From NCBI GenBank assembly GCA_014802335.1, contig JAAVCL010000009.1, forward strand, positions 4,620-68,619: DNA of 64,000 nt. The letters are read 5' to 3'. Both the position numbers and the translations under genes were made by a program. Shown here in pieces: positions 25,950 through 33,700 of the stretch; positions within the stretch are counted from its first letter, which is position 1, and the number at the start of each line of letters is the position of its first letter. Below the pieces are notes generated by a model. It was not told the DNA's origin. It searched no databases and saw only the letters and a program-made list of their open reading frames with translations. The DNA is from Bacteroides sp. Lineage in GTDB: Bacteria > Bacteroidota > Bacteroidia > Bacteroidales > Muribaculaceae.

Positions 25950-26872
25950 TGACACTCCAACAACCCCGGTTTAATAAAGGCGATATTACCACCGACCTCG
26001 ATCGCGAGGCCTTTGAAGAAGCTCTCCAACTCCGCAAGGAGGCTCTCGAACTCTTTGCCGAAGAAAAATATGACGAAGCCCTGGCCCGTGTGGTCGACGC
26101 CCTGCGTCGCCTTCGCGATTTCTCCGATTTCTCGCATAAGGAATTCCGCGCCATCCTCGCCGTGCTCCTTTTCGACCTCTCGGAAATCCATTTCACACTC
26201 AAAGATTACAAACAGAGCGAAAAAGAACTTGAAGTGCTTTTCAAAGTACTCGAACAGCTCCTGCACGAGGATGCCGACCGATTCGGCGAAACCCATGTGC
26301 TCGCCATGGAACTCTCCACCCGTATCCTCCGCTCGCGCAAAAAGACCCTCGACTTGCTGGCCAAACAGCAGATCAACACCGGCGTGCTCTACGAGAAAGT
26401 AAATGCCGGAGTCGCCGCCGCCACCGATAAACTCGTCGAATCGCTGCGGAAAGCTGCCGAAATGATGGCTCAGACCGGCGACTACCGCGGTGCCGTGCGC
26501 TTCTATATGGAGGCTATCAAACTGGCTAAGAAACGCACCGGACGCGTCACACGCCGCGAAATAAAAATGACTATCGACATGGCGCGGGCCATGATTCATT
26601 CACGCAACGAAATGGCTCGCGCGAAACGTCTGCTCCAGGCTGTGCTCCCACATGCCGTCTCGCTCGAAATTATCGAACTCGAGCAGGAAATTCTCGCTCT
26701 TCTCGAAAATATTGAAAATCGCGAATCGGCCGAACCCGTATGGAAATCTTTCCTCGAGAAAATGCAACGAACCGCTAAAAGCGGCCTCCGCAAAATCAAA
26801 AAGGAAAACAAAGAGCAAAAAGAAGAACCCGAGCAACCCGAGCAGAACGAAACGCCGGCTCAGGAAGCCTAA
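25949..26872 (+). CDS. Helical TPR-like protein
   Basis: 307 residues, almost entirely helical, with TPR-like pairs (EALELFAEEKYDEALARVVD about 28-47; AEMMAQTGDYRGAVRFYMEA about 165-184) and a charged Lys/Glu-rich tail (KKENKEQKEEPEQPEQ). No signal peptide, so cytoplasmic. The ATG directly abuts the MITE-like element: its A belongs to the TA duplication, so everything upstream of the start comes from the element. No Shine-Dalgarno is seen. It shares direction with ribH 12 bp downstream. Function unknown; probably protein binding. Confidence 0.75.
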   Translation: MTLQQPRFNKGDITTDLDREAFEEALQLRKEALELFAEEKYDEALARVVDALRRLRDFSDFSHKEFRAILAVLLFDLSEIHFTLKDYKQSEKELEVLFKVLEQLLHEDADRFGETHVLAMELSTRILRSRKKTLDLLAKQQINTGVLYEKVNAGVAAATDKLVESLRKAAEMMAQTGDYRGAVRFYMEAIKLAKKRTGRVTRREIKMTIDMARAMIHSRNEMARAKRLLQAVLPHAVSLEIIELEQEILALLENIENRESAEPVWKSFLEKMQRTAKSGLRKIKKENKEQKEEPEQPEQNETPAQEA

Positions 26873-26884
26873 ATCATCAGCCGC

Positions 26885-27409
26885 ATGTCTACTATACTCA
26901 ACACAAACGGTGCAACCCTTGAAATTCCCCGTGTCATGGAGCCCGATAATTTCAAGTGCGCCATTTTCACCGCCGAGTGGAACCCGACCGTCACCGATGC
27001 CTTGCGCGACGGCGCCATAGATGTGCTCCACAAGGCCGGAATCAACGACAACGCAATCTTCTCTCACAGCGTGCCCGGCACCGTCGAACTCGTCAACGCC
27101 GCGGCAATGGCATTGACCCACATGCCCGATGTGAACGCCATAATCATCATCGGCTGCGTGATTCGCGGTGACACTCCCCACTTCGACTATGTCTGCGACA
27201 TCGTGTCGCAAGGCACAGCGCAGCTGAACGCCTTGGGCAAAGCCCCGGTAATCTTCGGAGTGCTCACCGTCGACAACGATCAGCAGGCATTAGACCGTGC
27301 CGGCGGCGTATTAGGCAACAAAGGCGCCGAAGCCGCCGTTGCAGCCATAAAGATGGCCAACCTGCACACCACGGCCGCCTCGCTCCGCTACACCGCCTTC
27401 CGCCAATAA
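26885..27409 (+). CDS. ribH: 6,7-dimethyl-8-ribityllumazine synthase
   Basis: 174 residues. It condenses the pyrimidinedione with dihydroxybutanone phosphate in riboflavin synthesis. Motifs: AIFTAEWNPTVTDAL (about 25-39, substrate aromatic Trp), HSVPGTVELVNAAAMA (about 58-73), IIIIGCVIRGDTPHFDYV with the catalytic His (about 84-101) and FGVLTVDNDQQA (about 122-133). Length is typical. It joins ribF on the same strand as the second flavin gene. Confidence 0.94.
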   Translation: MSTILNTNGATLEIPRVMEPDNFKCAIFTAEWNPTVTDALRDGAIDVLHKAGINDNAIFSHSVPGTVELVNAAAMALTHMPDVNAIIIIGCVIRGDTPHFDYVCDIVSQGTAQLNALGKAPVIFGVLTVDNDQQALDRAGGVLGNKGAEAAVAAIKMANLHTTAASLRYTAFRQ

Positions 27410-27435
27410 CCCCCCGGTCTTTCTGCGGGCTTCCC

Positions 27436-27460
27436 CTGTGCCCCGAGCGGCGCGAAGGGG
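27436..27460 (+). repeat. REP-like repeat family B, intergenic copy
   Basis: Same 25-bp core as in recF, within a longer match to 28506-28537 that begins GCGGGCTTCCC. The downstream GGGGG(A)CGCGAAAAAA is shared with 30049-30065. Lies between ribH and the SlyD-like gene. Confidence 0.92.
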
Positions 27461-27537
27461 GGACGCGAAAAAAAGGAAGGGGGGCGCGAAAAAAGAAGCG
27501 AAGCGCCAATAAATATAAAAAAAGAAAGGAAAAGAAA

Positions 27538-28185
27538 ATGGAAAAAGAACTCAAAGTCGGCCCCGGTATGTTCGTGGCCTATTCATATAAACTTTACAAC
27601 GAGGCCGACGGCGCCCTCCTCTTCGAAACCCCCGAAAACCACCCCGACGTGATGGTTTACGGCGTTTCGCAGGAAGTCGTGCCGGGCCTTATCGCAGCAA
27701 TGCAAGGCCTCAAGGCCGGCGATAAATTCGGCGTCACCCTCCCCCCGATGGCCGCCTTCGGCGAACGCCACGAAGAAGACATCGTGGAACTCGACCGCGA
27801 AATATTCACCCGCGACGGTAAACTCGCCGAGGAAGTGAAAGTGGGCGCCGTTCTCCCCATGATGACAGCCGAAGGCTATCGCGTGATCGGCACCATCCTC
27901 GAAATCGGCGACCAAAAAATCAAAATGGACTTCAACCACCCCTTCGCCGGCCTCACCGTCCGCTACGACGGCACAGTCGACGAAGTCCGCCCGGCCACCG
28001 AGCAGGAACTCAAGCCGGCCCACGGCTGCGGAGGCGGCTGCTGCGGCAACTGCGGCGACGGTTGCGGCGACGGTTGTGGCTCAGAAGCCGAAACCTCTTG
28101 CGGTTGCGGCGACAAAGAAGAAGGCTGCAGCTGCGGTGACAGCTGCGACTGCGGAAACCAAGAAAAGGGCTGCGGCTGCAAATAA
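27538..28185 (+). CDS. slyD: SlyD-like FKBP peptidyl-prolyl isomerase with Cys/Gly-rich tail
   Basis: 215 residues. The FKBP/IF domain arrangement (GPGMFVAYSYKLYNEADGALL, VVPGLIAAMQGLKAGDKFGV, FNHPFAGLTVRYDGTV) covers about 5-155. FKBP proteins speed proline isomerisation and act as chaperones; SlyD also binds nickel. The C-terminal 55 residues hold 14 Cys, mostly as CG, CGC and GCGCK, a long metal-binding tail. This tail is normal in kind for SlyD but rich in Cys and without His clusters, suggesting soft-metal binding. Cytoplasmic. Confidence 0.9.
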   Translation: MEKELKVGPGMFVAYSYKLYNEADGALLFETPENHPDVMVYGVSQEVVPGLIAAMQGLKAGDKFGVTLPPMAAFGERHEEDIVELDREIFTRDGKLAEEVKVGAVLPMMTAEGYRVIGTILEIGDQKIKMDFNHPFAGLTVRYDGTVDEVRPATEQELKPAHGCGGGCCGNCGDGCGDGCGSEAETSCGCGDKEEGCSCGDSCDCGNQEKGCGCK

Positions 28186-28254
28186 TAAGCCGCCTGAACA
28201 AGCACAGTCAAATAAAAGGGGGCCACCTGACCGCCTAAACAAGCACGCGCAAAC

Positions 28255-28338
28255 CGGGAGGCTGCGCGCTCACACCCTTCGCGGCGCTCGGGGCACAGAC
28301 CCCACCCCGCCGCGACGGCCCGAGCGCGCAGCCTCCCG
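28255..28338. repeat. Long composite hairpin carrying a family B repeat (reverse copy 28275-28299)
   Basis: Outer arms, 17 bp and perfect: CGGGAGGCTGCGCGCTC (28255-28271) and GAGCGCGCAGCCTCCCG (28322-28338). Inner perfect arms TCGCGGCG (28279-28286) and CGCCGCGA (28308-28315), then GGGG/CCCC around CACAGA. The repeat forms one side of the inner stem. This is the kind of imperfect long hairpin made by paired REP elements. Confidence 0.85.
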
Positions 28339-28342
28339 CTTT

Positions 28343-28396
28343 CGTCCCTTCCCCCCTTTCCGTCCCTTCCCCCCTTTCCGTCCCTTCCCCCTCTTT
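28343..28396. repeat. 18-bp pyrimidine-rich tandem array
   Basis: Three units of CGTCCCTTCCCCCCTTTC (28343-28360, 28361-28378, 28379-28396 partial). The pyrimidine-only bias goes on to about 28480. The minus strand is all purine with many G runs, so unusual DNA structure is possible. Frames that read through it are low-complexity and not genes. Confidence 0.85.
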
Positions 28397-28512
28397 GCGC
28401 CCCTTCCCCCTCCTTTGGCCTTTTCCCTCGGCCTTTCGCCCTTTTTCCCCCTCCCCTCTTCCCCCTTTGCCCTTTGGGCCCTCTCGGCGTGCGGGCGGCG
28501 GGCGGGCTTCCC

Positions 28513-28537
28513 CTGTGCCCCGAGCGGCGCGAAGGGG
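28513..28537 (+). repeat. REP-like repeat family B, copy next to the RAYT stop
   Basis: 25-bp core identical to the recF copy, 10 bp beyond the 3' end of the transposase gene and opposite in orientation to the copy at 28275-28299. Confidence 0.92.
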
Positions 28538-28546
28538 GGGGGTGCG

Positions 28547-29662
28547 TCAAAGGCGCCGGATGCGCGCCGCGTCGGGGGCCAGAAAATCTGTCTCCGCCAA
28601 AAGCACAGCAAGCTTATTCAGCTCCAAGGCCGTCTCGCGCCTTATTTCCTTCTTTCCCATCGTATAGGGGCGGTCGGTGATAAGCAACAACCGCTTCTCA
28701 CTTATCATGTCGAAGTCCTCTCGCCCCGGCGAAAACTTTTCCGGGAAACCGTTATCACAGATCTTTATCACCAATCCCCCGTTTTCCACCGCATTCTTAC
28801 GCGCTGCATTCTCGTTAGGGTTAATAAACGGCGAGACAAGAACCCCTCCGTCTCTGATACATTCCTCCCAATTTCTACAGTTCGCCAACAGTTGCTCGCG
28901 CGTATATTTCGACGAATACCTAACAACTTCCTTATGCGGATTCTTCAGCAGCATTACGTTGCCGACGGCAATGAAAGTCTTTTCCCCGACGGTTATCTGC
29001 CAGCGATGTCTCAGATATTCAGGAAACATCCGCTTGAACAGCAATCGCCGTGGATTGTCGGTGACATACCGTTTCGCATCTTTCCATCTCTTCTCTGTCA
29101 GTGCGATTGAATCTGTGAAGCCTCGTGAAAAAAACTTCACGGCCTCTATCGGCACAGGCACCGGTCCACTTGCCATAACTTTCCGCCATTCCTGCTCATC
29201 ATATTTTCTGAGGCGCATCATGGATGTCTCCATCAGCTTGTCATACCATTCTCTTCTCGTCACAAGCAATGTGCGGAGGCGCATTGTGGCCTTCCCCATC
29301 AGAACGGACATCATGGTGGAAAAGGCTGTTTTGAGTGGGGCGTTTGTCGAGAAACAGAAGTGAACATGGTCGGGCATAATCACCTGATTGTCGAGGCTGA
29401 TATATGCTTTGTAATAATCTAACCAATCTTTCAATGCCTCTAAAAAACATTCGCCTATAGGCGACAATTTCACCTCCGCTCCCTGACTCACCGAGCCTAA
29501 CACCTGCGAAAGCGGAGGCAACATGGGCGACGCGGAGATCGTGATCATGTATCGGCGGTTGGAACGCTGATAATCGTGATGACGGGAGCGACGCCGGTAT
29601 CGGCGCTCCAGGGCCGAAGCCACGAACGGTGGGTTTTCCCACCAAGGCGAAGAGGAGGGCAT
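28547..29662 (-). CDS. REP-associated tyrosine transposase (RAYT, Y1/IS200 fold) with extra C-terminal domain
   Basis: 371 residues. Residues about 29-215 form a Y1 (HUH) transposase: HHDYQRSNRRYMITI (29-42), the HUH pair in VIMPDHVHFCFS (His99, His101), and FFSRGFTDSIALTEK followed by the helix KRYVTDNPRR with Tyr199 as likely nucleophile. All key residues are present, so it may be active. Residues about 228-355 are extra: GGVLVSPFINPNENAARKN and LVIKICDNGFPEKFSPG recall the DprA/LOG-type Rossmann fold, a tentative call. The N-terminus SPWWENPPFVASALERRYRR is repeated in two decayed fragments nearby. It has no IS200 ends; instead it lies among family B repeats, its likely substrates. Start at 29662 abuts a TTAGG repeat array. 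Confidence 0.82.
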   Translation of the reverse strand: MPSSSPWWENPPFVASALERRYRRRSRHHDYQRSNRRYMITISASPMLPPLSQVLGSVSQGAEVKLSPIGECFLEALKDWLDYYKAYISLDNQVIMPDHVHFCFSTNAPLKTAFSTMMSVLMGKATMRLRTLLVTRREWYDKLMETSMMRLRKYDEQEWRKVMASGPVPVPIEAVKFFSRGFTDSIALTEKRWKDAKRYVTDNPRRLLFKRMFPEYLRHRWQITVGEKTFIAVGNVMLLKNPHKEVVRYSSKYTREQLLANCRNWEECIRDGGVLVSPFINPNENAARKNAVENGGLVIKICDNGFPEKFSPGREDFDMISEKRLLLITDRPYTMGKKEIRRETALELNKLAVLLAETDFLAPDAARIRRL

Positions 29663-29829
29663 TAGGGTTTTAGGGTTTTTGGGTTTTAGGGTTTAGGGTT
29701 TAGGCTTTAGGGGTTAGGGTTTAGGGGTTAGGCGTTAGGCGTTAGGCGTTAGGTTTTAGGGGTTAGGCGTTAGGGTTTAGGGGTTAGGGTTTAGGGGTTA
29801 GGGTTTGGGTTTGGGTTTTAGGGTTTGAG
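29663..29829. repeat. Degenerate TTAGG(G/C) array upstream of the RAYT
   Basis: About 167 bp made almost only of 6-9-bp units such as TTTAGGG, GGTTAGG and GTTAGGC (three GTTAGGC in a row near 29729-29750). It begins at the RAYT start codon and so replaces its leader. Short arrays of the same units lie at 30603-30625 and 46364-46386. Strand bias is strong: G-rich on plus. Confidence 0.9.
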
Positions 29830-29859
29830 GGCGGTTTGGTTGAAGAGGGGAGCCACACA

Positions 29860-29884
29860 CCCTTCGCGGCGCTCGGGGCACAGA
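29860..29884 (-). repeat. REP-like repeat family B, reverse copy
   Basis: 25-bp core, reverse orientation, 31 bp beyond the TTAGG array. Paired with the forward copy at 30029-30053, giving inverted orientation around 144 bp. Confidence 0.92.
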
Positions 29885-30028
29885 CCCAACTCTCACAGCG
29901 TCGGCACGCAAACCCGGCCCGATTTTCCAGCCGCATTCGGATGCCCCTTTTCCGCCGGCATTGCAGCCTTTTGGGGCCGCCCCTTTTCCCCTGCGTTGGG
30001 ATTTGGGGGGCGCCCCGGGAGGTGGGGT

Positions 30029-30053
30029 CTGTGCCCCGAGCGGCGCGAAGGGG
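30029..30053 (+). repeat. REP-like repeat family B, forward copy
   Basis: 25-bp core followed by GGCGCGAAAAAAGGG as at 27474-27488. Lies just after the 3' end of the RAYT fragment at 30074-30166 (which reads on minus). Confidence 0.92.
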
Positions 30054-30073
30054 GGCGCGAAAAAAGGGCGACG

Positions 30074-30166
30074 CTATGGGCGCCGGTAATCATGCCAGGG
30101 CGCACGCCTCAGCATCCGCTTCTCCATCGCCGACAAGGCGAACGGAGGCCTCTCCCACCAATTCAT
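30074..30166 (-). pseudogene. RAYT N-terminal remnant 1
   Basis: A 30-codon minus-strand frame that starts MNWWERPPFALSAMEKRMLR and ends HDYRRP before a stop. It lines up with the RAYT residues 7-31 (WWENPPFVASALERRYRRRS, HHDYQ), including Trp-Trp, NPPF/RPPF and HDY. The rest of the transposase is missing. The remnant shows that another RAYT copy once stood here. Confidence 0.75.
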
Positions 30167-30295
30167 ATCAGTTTCCCTCTTATTTTTGTAAGCATCCCTA
30201 TTAGACATAACGCCATAAAGATACAGAAAAAAGCCGAACCAGCCAAATCCCCTCCCTGCTTCCCTCCTCCCCTGCCTCCCCGCTTCCCCGCCTCC

Positions 30296-30393
30296 CTTGC
30301 TTCTCTGCTTCCCCTTGCTTCTCTGCCTCCCCTTGCTTCTCTGCCTCCCCTTGCTTCTCTGCTTCCCCTTGCTTCTCTGCCTCCCCTTGCTTC
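30296..30393. repeat. 18-bp tandem array, 5.4 copies
   Basis: Contiguous units CTTGCTTCTCTGC(C/T)TCCC at 30296-30313, 30314-30331, 30332-30349, 30350-30367 and 30368-30385, plus a partial unit. Pyrimidine-rich on plus like the array at 28343-28396 and of the same period, but different sequence. No spacers, so not CRISPR. Confidence 0.92.
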
Positions 30394-30549
30394 GCTTCGG
30401 AGAACAGTGGCTAACGCGCTCCCCCGACAGCCAGATCTCCGAGCCATTGGGCTAAAGGCTCAAGCTAAAGAAAGGATGAGAAGAAAGGAGGAGAAGGAGG
30501 GAATGGAGGGGGCAGGGAGCGCGGCCCAACCGTTCCCCGACGCGCAGCG

Positions 30550-30602
30550 AGGGTGTAAGGGCGTTTCCGGGCGGAAGCCACGAACGGGGGGTTTCCCCAC
30601 CG
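30550..30602 (-). pseudogene. RAYT N-terminal remnant 2
   Basis: Minus-strand reading from 30602 gives RWGNPPFVASARKRPYTLAA, matching RAYT residues WENPPFVASALERRY. At DNA level 30573-30601 matches 29615-29643 closely (GAAGCCACGAACGG core). It is preceded on the same strand by a TTAGGC array (30603-30625), the same arrangement as at the intact RAYT. Confidence 0.65.
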
Positions 30603-30625
30603 GGCGTTAGGCGTTAGGCATTAGG
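30603..30625. repeat. Short TTAGGC array next to RAYT remnant 2
   Basis: GCGTTAGGCGTTAGGCATTA plus GGG; the same units as 29663-29829, directly upstream (minus sense) of the second RAYT remnant. Confidence 0.8.
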
Positions 30626-30631
30626 GGGGAC

Positions 30632-30663
30632 AAACAGGGCCGGGTGGTGCCCGGCCCTGTTTT
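30632..30663 (-). terminator. Terminator of the fimbrial operon
   Basis: Perfect 13-bp stem AAACAGGGCCGGG (30632-30644) with CCCGGCCCTGTTT (30650-30662), loop TGGTG. T residues follow in both directions. It lies about 40 bp after the last fimbrial gene. Confidence 0.88.
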
Positions 30664-30704
30664 GTGGGAGTTTGGTTCGATTATGTGGGAGTTTGGTTCG
30701 ATTA
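30663..30704. repeat. 21-bp tandem duplication at the end of the fimbrial operon
   Basis: Two exact units (30663-30683, 30684-30704), core TGGGAGTTTGGTTCGATTA. The second includes the stop codon of the 1179-residue protein, so the duplication adds a second in-line stop region without changing the protein. Confidence 0.9.
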
Positions 30705-33700
30705 TTTTGTGGAGATGGCTACTCGCGTTTGGCCATTGTATTCCCTCCAGAATTCTATCTCGTAGGTCTTGCCTGCGGTTAAGTTCGCTTTAAATGCCTT
30801 AGACTCTGAATTCGCTTTCGCTATCGGACTGTTCGAATTCGGACCGTTCGTCGATATTTCCACATCATCACTGGTACTGTCGGGGCCATATATCGTGCCT
30901 TTGTAAACGAATCGGAAAAATATTTCTCCGGTGGAGGCCGCTGTCACCTTATAAACATATTTGTTATTATCAGTGGTTGTCGTCTTTTCCGCTCCACTCG
31001 TGTTCCAATTGGTAAAACCATTCTCTACACTGCCGAAATCGCCATAAATCTTGCAATCTTCGGTGGTGTTTCCGCCTTGTTCAAGGTTGGTAACGGTTAT
31101 GGTCATCGCGGAGGGGTCGATAACAATATCGTAGGTACCGGCCTTGATGCTGAAGTTGTTAGATTCGGTTTCCATGATCGATATTGTCTTGGTGTTTCCT
31201 GCCGTAACATTAAAGTCCTTCTCGTTGCTGTTGGCAGCGCCGATACATGCCACGCGATTGTTGTCGTTTGTTTCATTGTTGTTTACAGTCGTGCTCTTCT
31301 TGAACTTGCCGACAATGAAGTTTCCTTCCTTGATAGTAACGCTGCGGTATGTCCATTTGCCCGATTCCTCTTTGAGGTAGTAAGTATTATACCTCCAGGC
31401 GTCATCTTGCCAGATAGTACCCTTGATGATGTATTTGTACTCGTCAACAGGATCAGGACCGGGGGTATCGCCATCCACCCAGTTACCGGCCTTTACGTCG
31501 GCCAGTTTCGGTGTAGCGTCCTTATTATACCAACCGCCATTCACGAACTTGGTTCCCTGACGATTCTTCACATCCTCTTCGCTCATGTTCGAATCGGTTC
31601 TTACACCCGAGGTATTGACCGTGTTGAAAATCACGTAGAGACGGTCGGTGTTGTAGCTCATGGTGGGCTCTATCTCAAAGGGATGATAGCGGTTGATATC
31701 GGTATAAACAGCCACTTGTTCACCGGGCCACGTAGTGAGATAGGTCTTCGAGCCGTCACTGTTCAGATAGTAAAGGAACACGTGAGTGTAACCCTTCACG
31801 CTGCAGGTGTATGTTTCCGATTCGGTCTGTGGGTCGTAAGAACCTGCGCAGCAGCGCACCGACGCCTGCGAATTCGAGTAATCGATATTCTGCGAAGTAA
31901 CGTTCATACCCACGAATTGCATGGTCTGATACCATCCGGACGTACCGGCACCGGTTTTGGTGAGGTAATAACCGGAAGAGGCATCCTTACTGAATCCACC
32001 ATCCACAAGTATACGATTCTGGGGGAAATAGCTGTTGATACGCTTCACCTGTCCATCCTCGAGAGCCTGGAAAGAATATGTAGGCGCAATGTAGGTTACG
32101 TGAGCCGGCTCGGTGGCGAGACGATTCTGTGAGAATCCCGACGAAACGGTCATCGAACGCATCTGAGCGTAAGAGGGCACACCCCAGCCGTCGGGGCAAG
32201 CGGCGCGGGCCTCCGAAAGATTATACATCTCGCCCATCGCATTCTCGCCCACAATGGGCCAAGCGGTTGAAGTGAGCACGCCCGTAGAAGTGCGCACACC
32301 CATACCGGCACTCATCGCGCCAAGGTTGCGGTCCAACCAATAAAGGTCGCGTTCGCCCTGCTGCATTACTTCATAATAAAACCACTCGCCATGCAGATTG
32401 TGGAAGAAGCCGGTGTGATAGAGGTCGAGAGTATAAACCACTTCACCCTTCTTGATCTCGATATAATCAGATTTAGTGGCGTAAGAATACTTACTTGTTC
32501 CACCCACACCCGAGGGCACGTCAGTATCATTGAAAGTATAGGTAGTTTCCGAAATGGTGGCGCCGTTCTTTGCCGTGAGGGTATAGACGTAAGTCACGCC
32601 GCCGTTAGGCATCGGCATGTGGAGACCGAGATTACGCACGCGGCCGCCATTCTCGTCGGGTTGCAAACCATAACACTTCTCGGTTGTGGAAGCATCCGGC
32701 TTAATGAATTTCAGATAATCGTTGATGGTATGCAGAACTGTAGAACCCTTTTTGATCTGGAGCCTTATGCTCACCACCGACGAATAGTCAAGATTATCGT
32801 TAGCCTTCTGATAGACCACGAAGTCGCGTTCAAGCTTTGTTCCGTTCAGCTTCACAGTGTAAACCAGAGCACGGTCAGAACCCTCGTTAACATTAGCCTT
32901 AAGCGTGCCTGTCACTTTCGAAGTGAAGAGGCCGTTGTCTGATTCGACGGTTCCGGTGATGTTCTGTGCGGGCCAGGATGCATAATTTTCCATACCCGTG
33001 AACCACGTAGCCGCTGCACGATCCTTTGGCTCGATCGTAAAGGCTGGAGCTGAACTTCCGGCCTTTCTTGCCTTGATGATCAGATTCTGGGTGAGGCCGG
33101 CACCGGAAGCATCAAACTTCACGGTGTCTACCACGGCAAGCACATTCTCGCCGTCAGAGATAATATTATGAATACCGGGTTCGGCATCTTCAAATTCCAC
33201 CGAGAGTCCGCCGGGGTTAGCCTCGGCCTCGGCAGGAGTTTCACGACCTTCCGTTTCGCAACCATTGATTTTAATATTCCACCAGCGGTTGGCCTCGCAG
33301 TCGGGCAGCGGAATGGCATAGTAACACGGCGATTCATATTTCGGCTCATCCTTTGTGCCTTGATTGAAATAACCGCGCACCATCATCATAATCTTACCGT
33401 TATTTGCGGCGGTTTTGCTCACCTGATAAGGATAAGTGGCGGTCATGATCTTCTCCCCTTTCTTGGCATACTTGAAAGAGGGCGAAGTCCATGTGAGTCC
33501 GTCGGCCGGAGCAATCCAGCCCTCGGTGGCGCTGACAGCAGCGGTGCCAACCGTGCTCGATTTCTCAGCAGCAAGGCTTCCCGATTCCACCGTGCGGCTC
33601 AGACGCGCACCGGTCATCACAAACATAAGGTCACCGCTGATCTCAACCGAAATGCGAGAATAAATTCTCTTAAGTTCGAATACCTCGGCAGCTGTCTGGT

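Noticed and set aside
27963-28550. Minus-strand open frame of 195 codons rich in Gly, Arg and Lys
   Set aside because: Product of the purine-rich strand of the 18-bp array and the Cys/Gly codons of slyD; not a protein.
28076-29110. Plus-strand open frame of 344 codons through the repeat island
   Set aside because: It starts inside slyD in another frame, crosses low-complexity pyrimidine repeats and runs opposite the RAYT; the translation is Pro/Phe/Arg low complexity.
29663-29829. True telomere or linear replicon end
   Set aside because: The units are irregular, lie in the middle of continuous sequence next to a gene start, and no telomere-resolution or terminal-protein gene is seen.
30296-30393. 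Possible CRISPR array
   Set aside because: The 18-bp units are contiguous with no spacers and no cas genes are near; the same holds for 7040-7099.
29825-30610. Plus-strand open frame of 261 codons with LASLPP repeats
   Set aside because: The repeats are the translated 18-bp tandem array; no domain, and it crosses the REP copies and transposase remnants.
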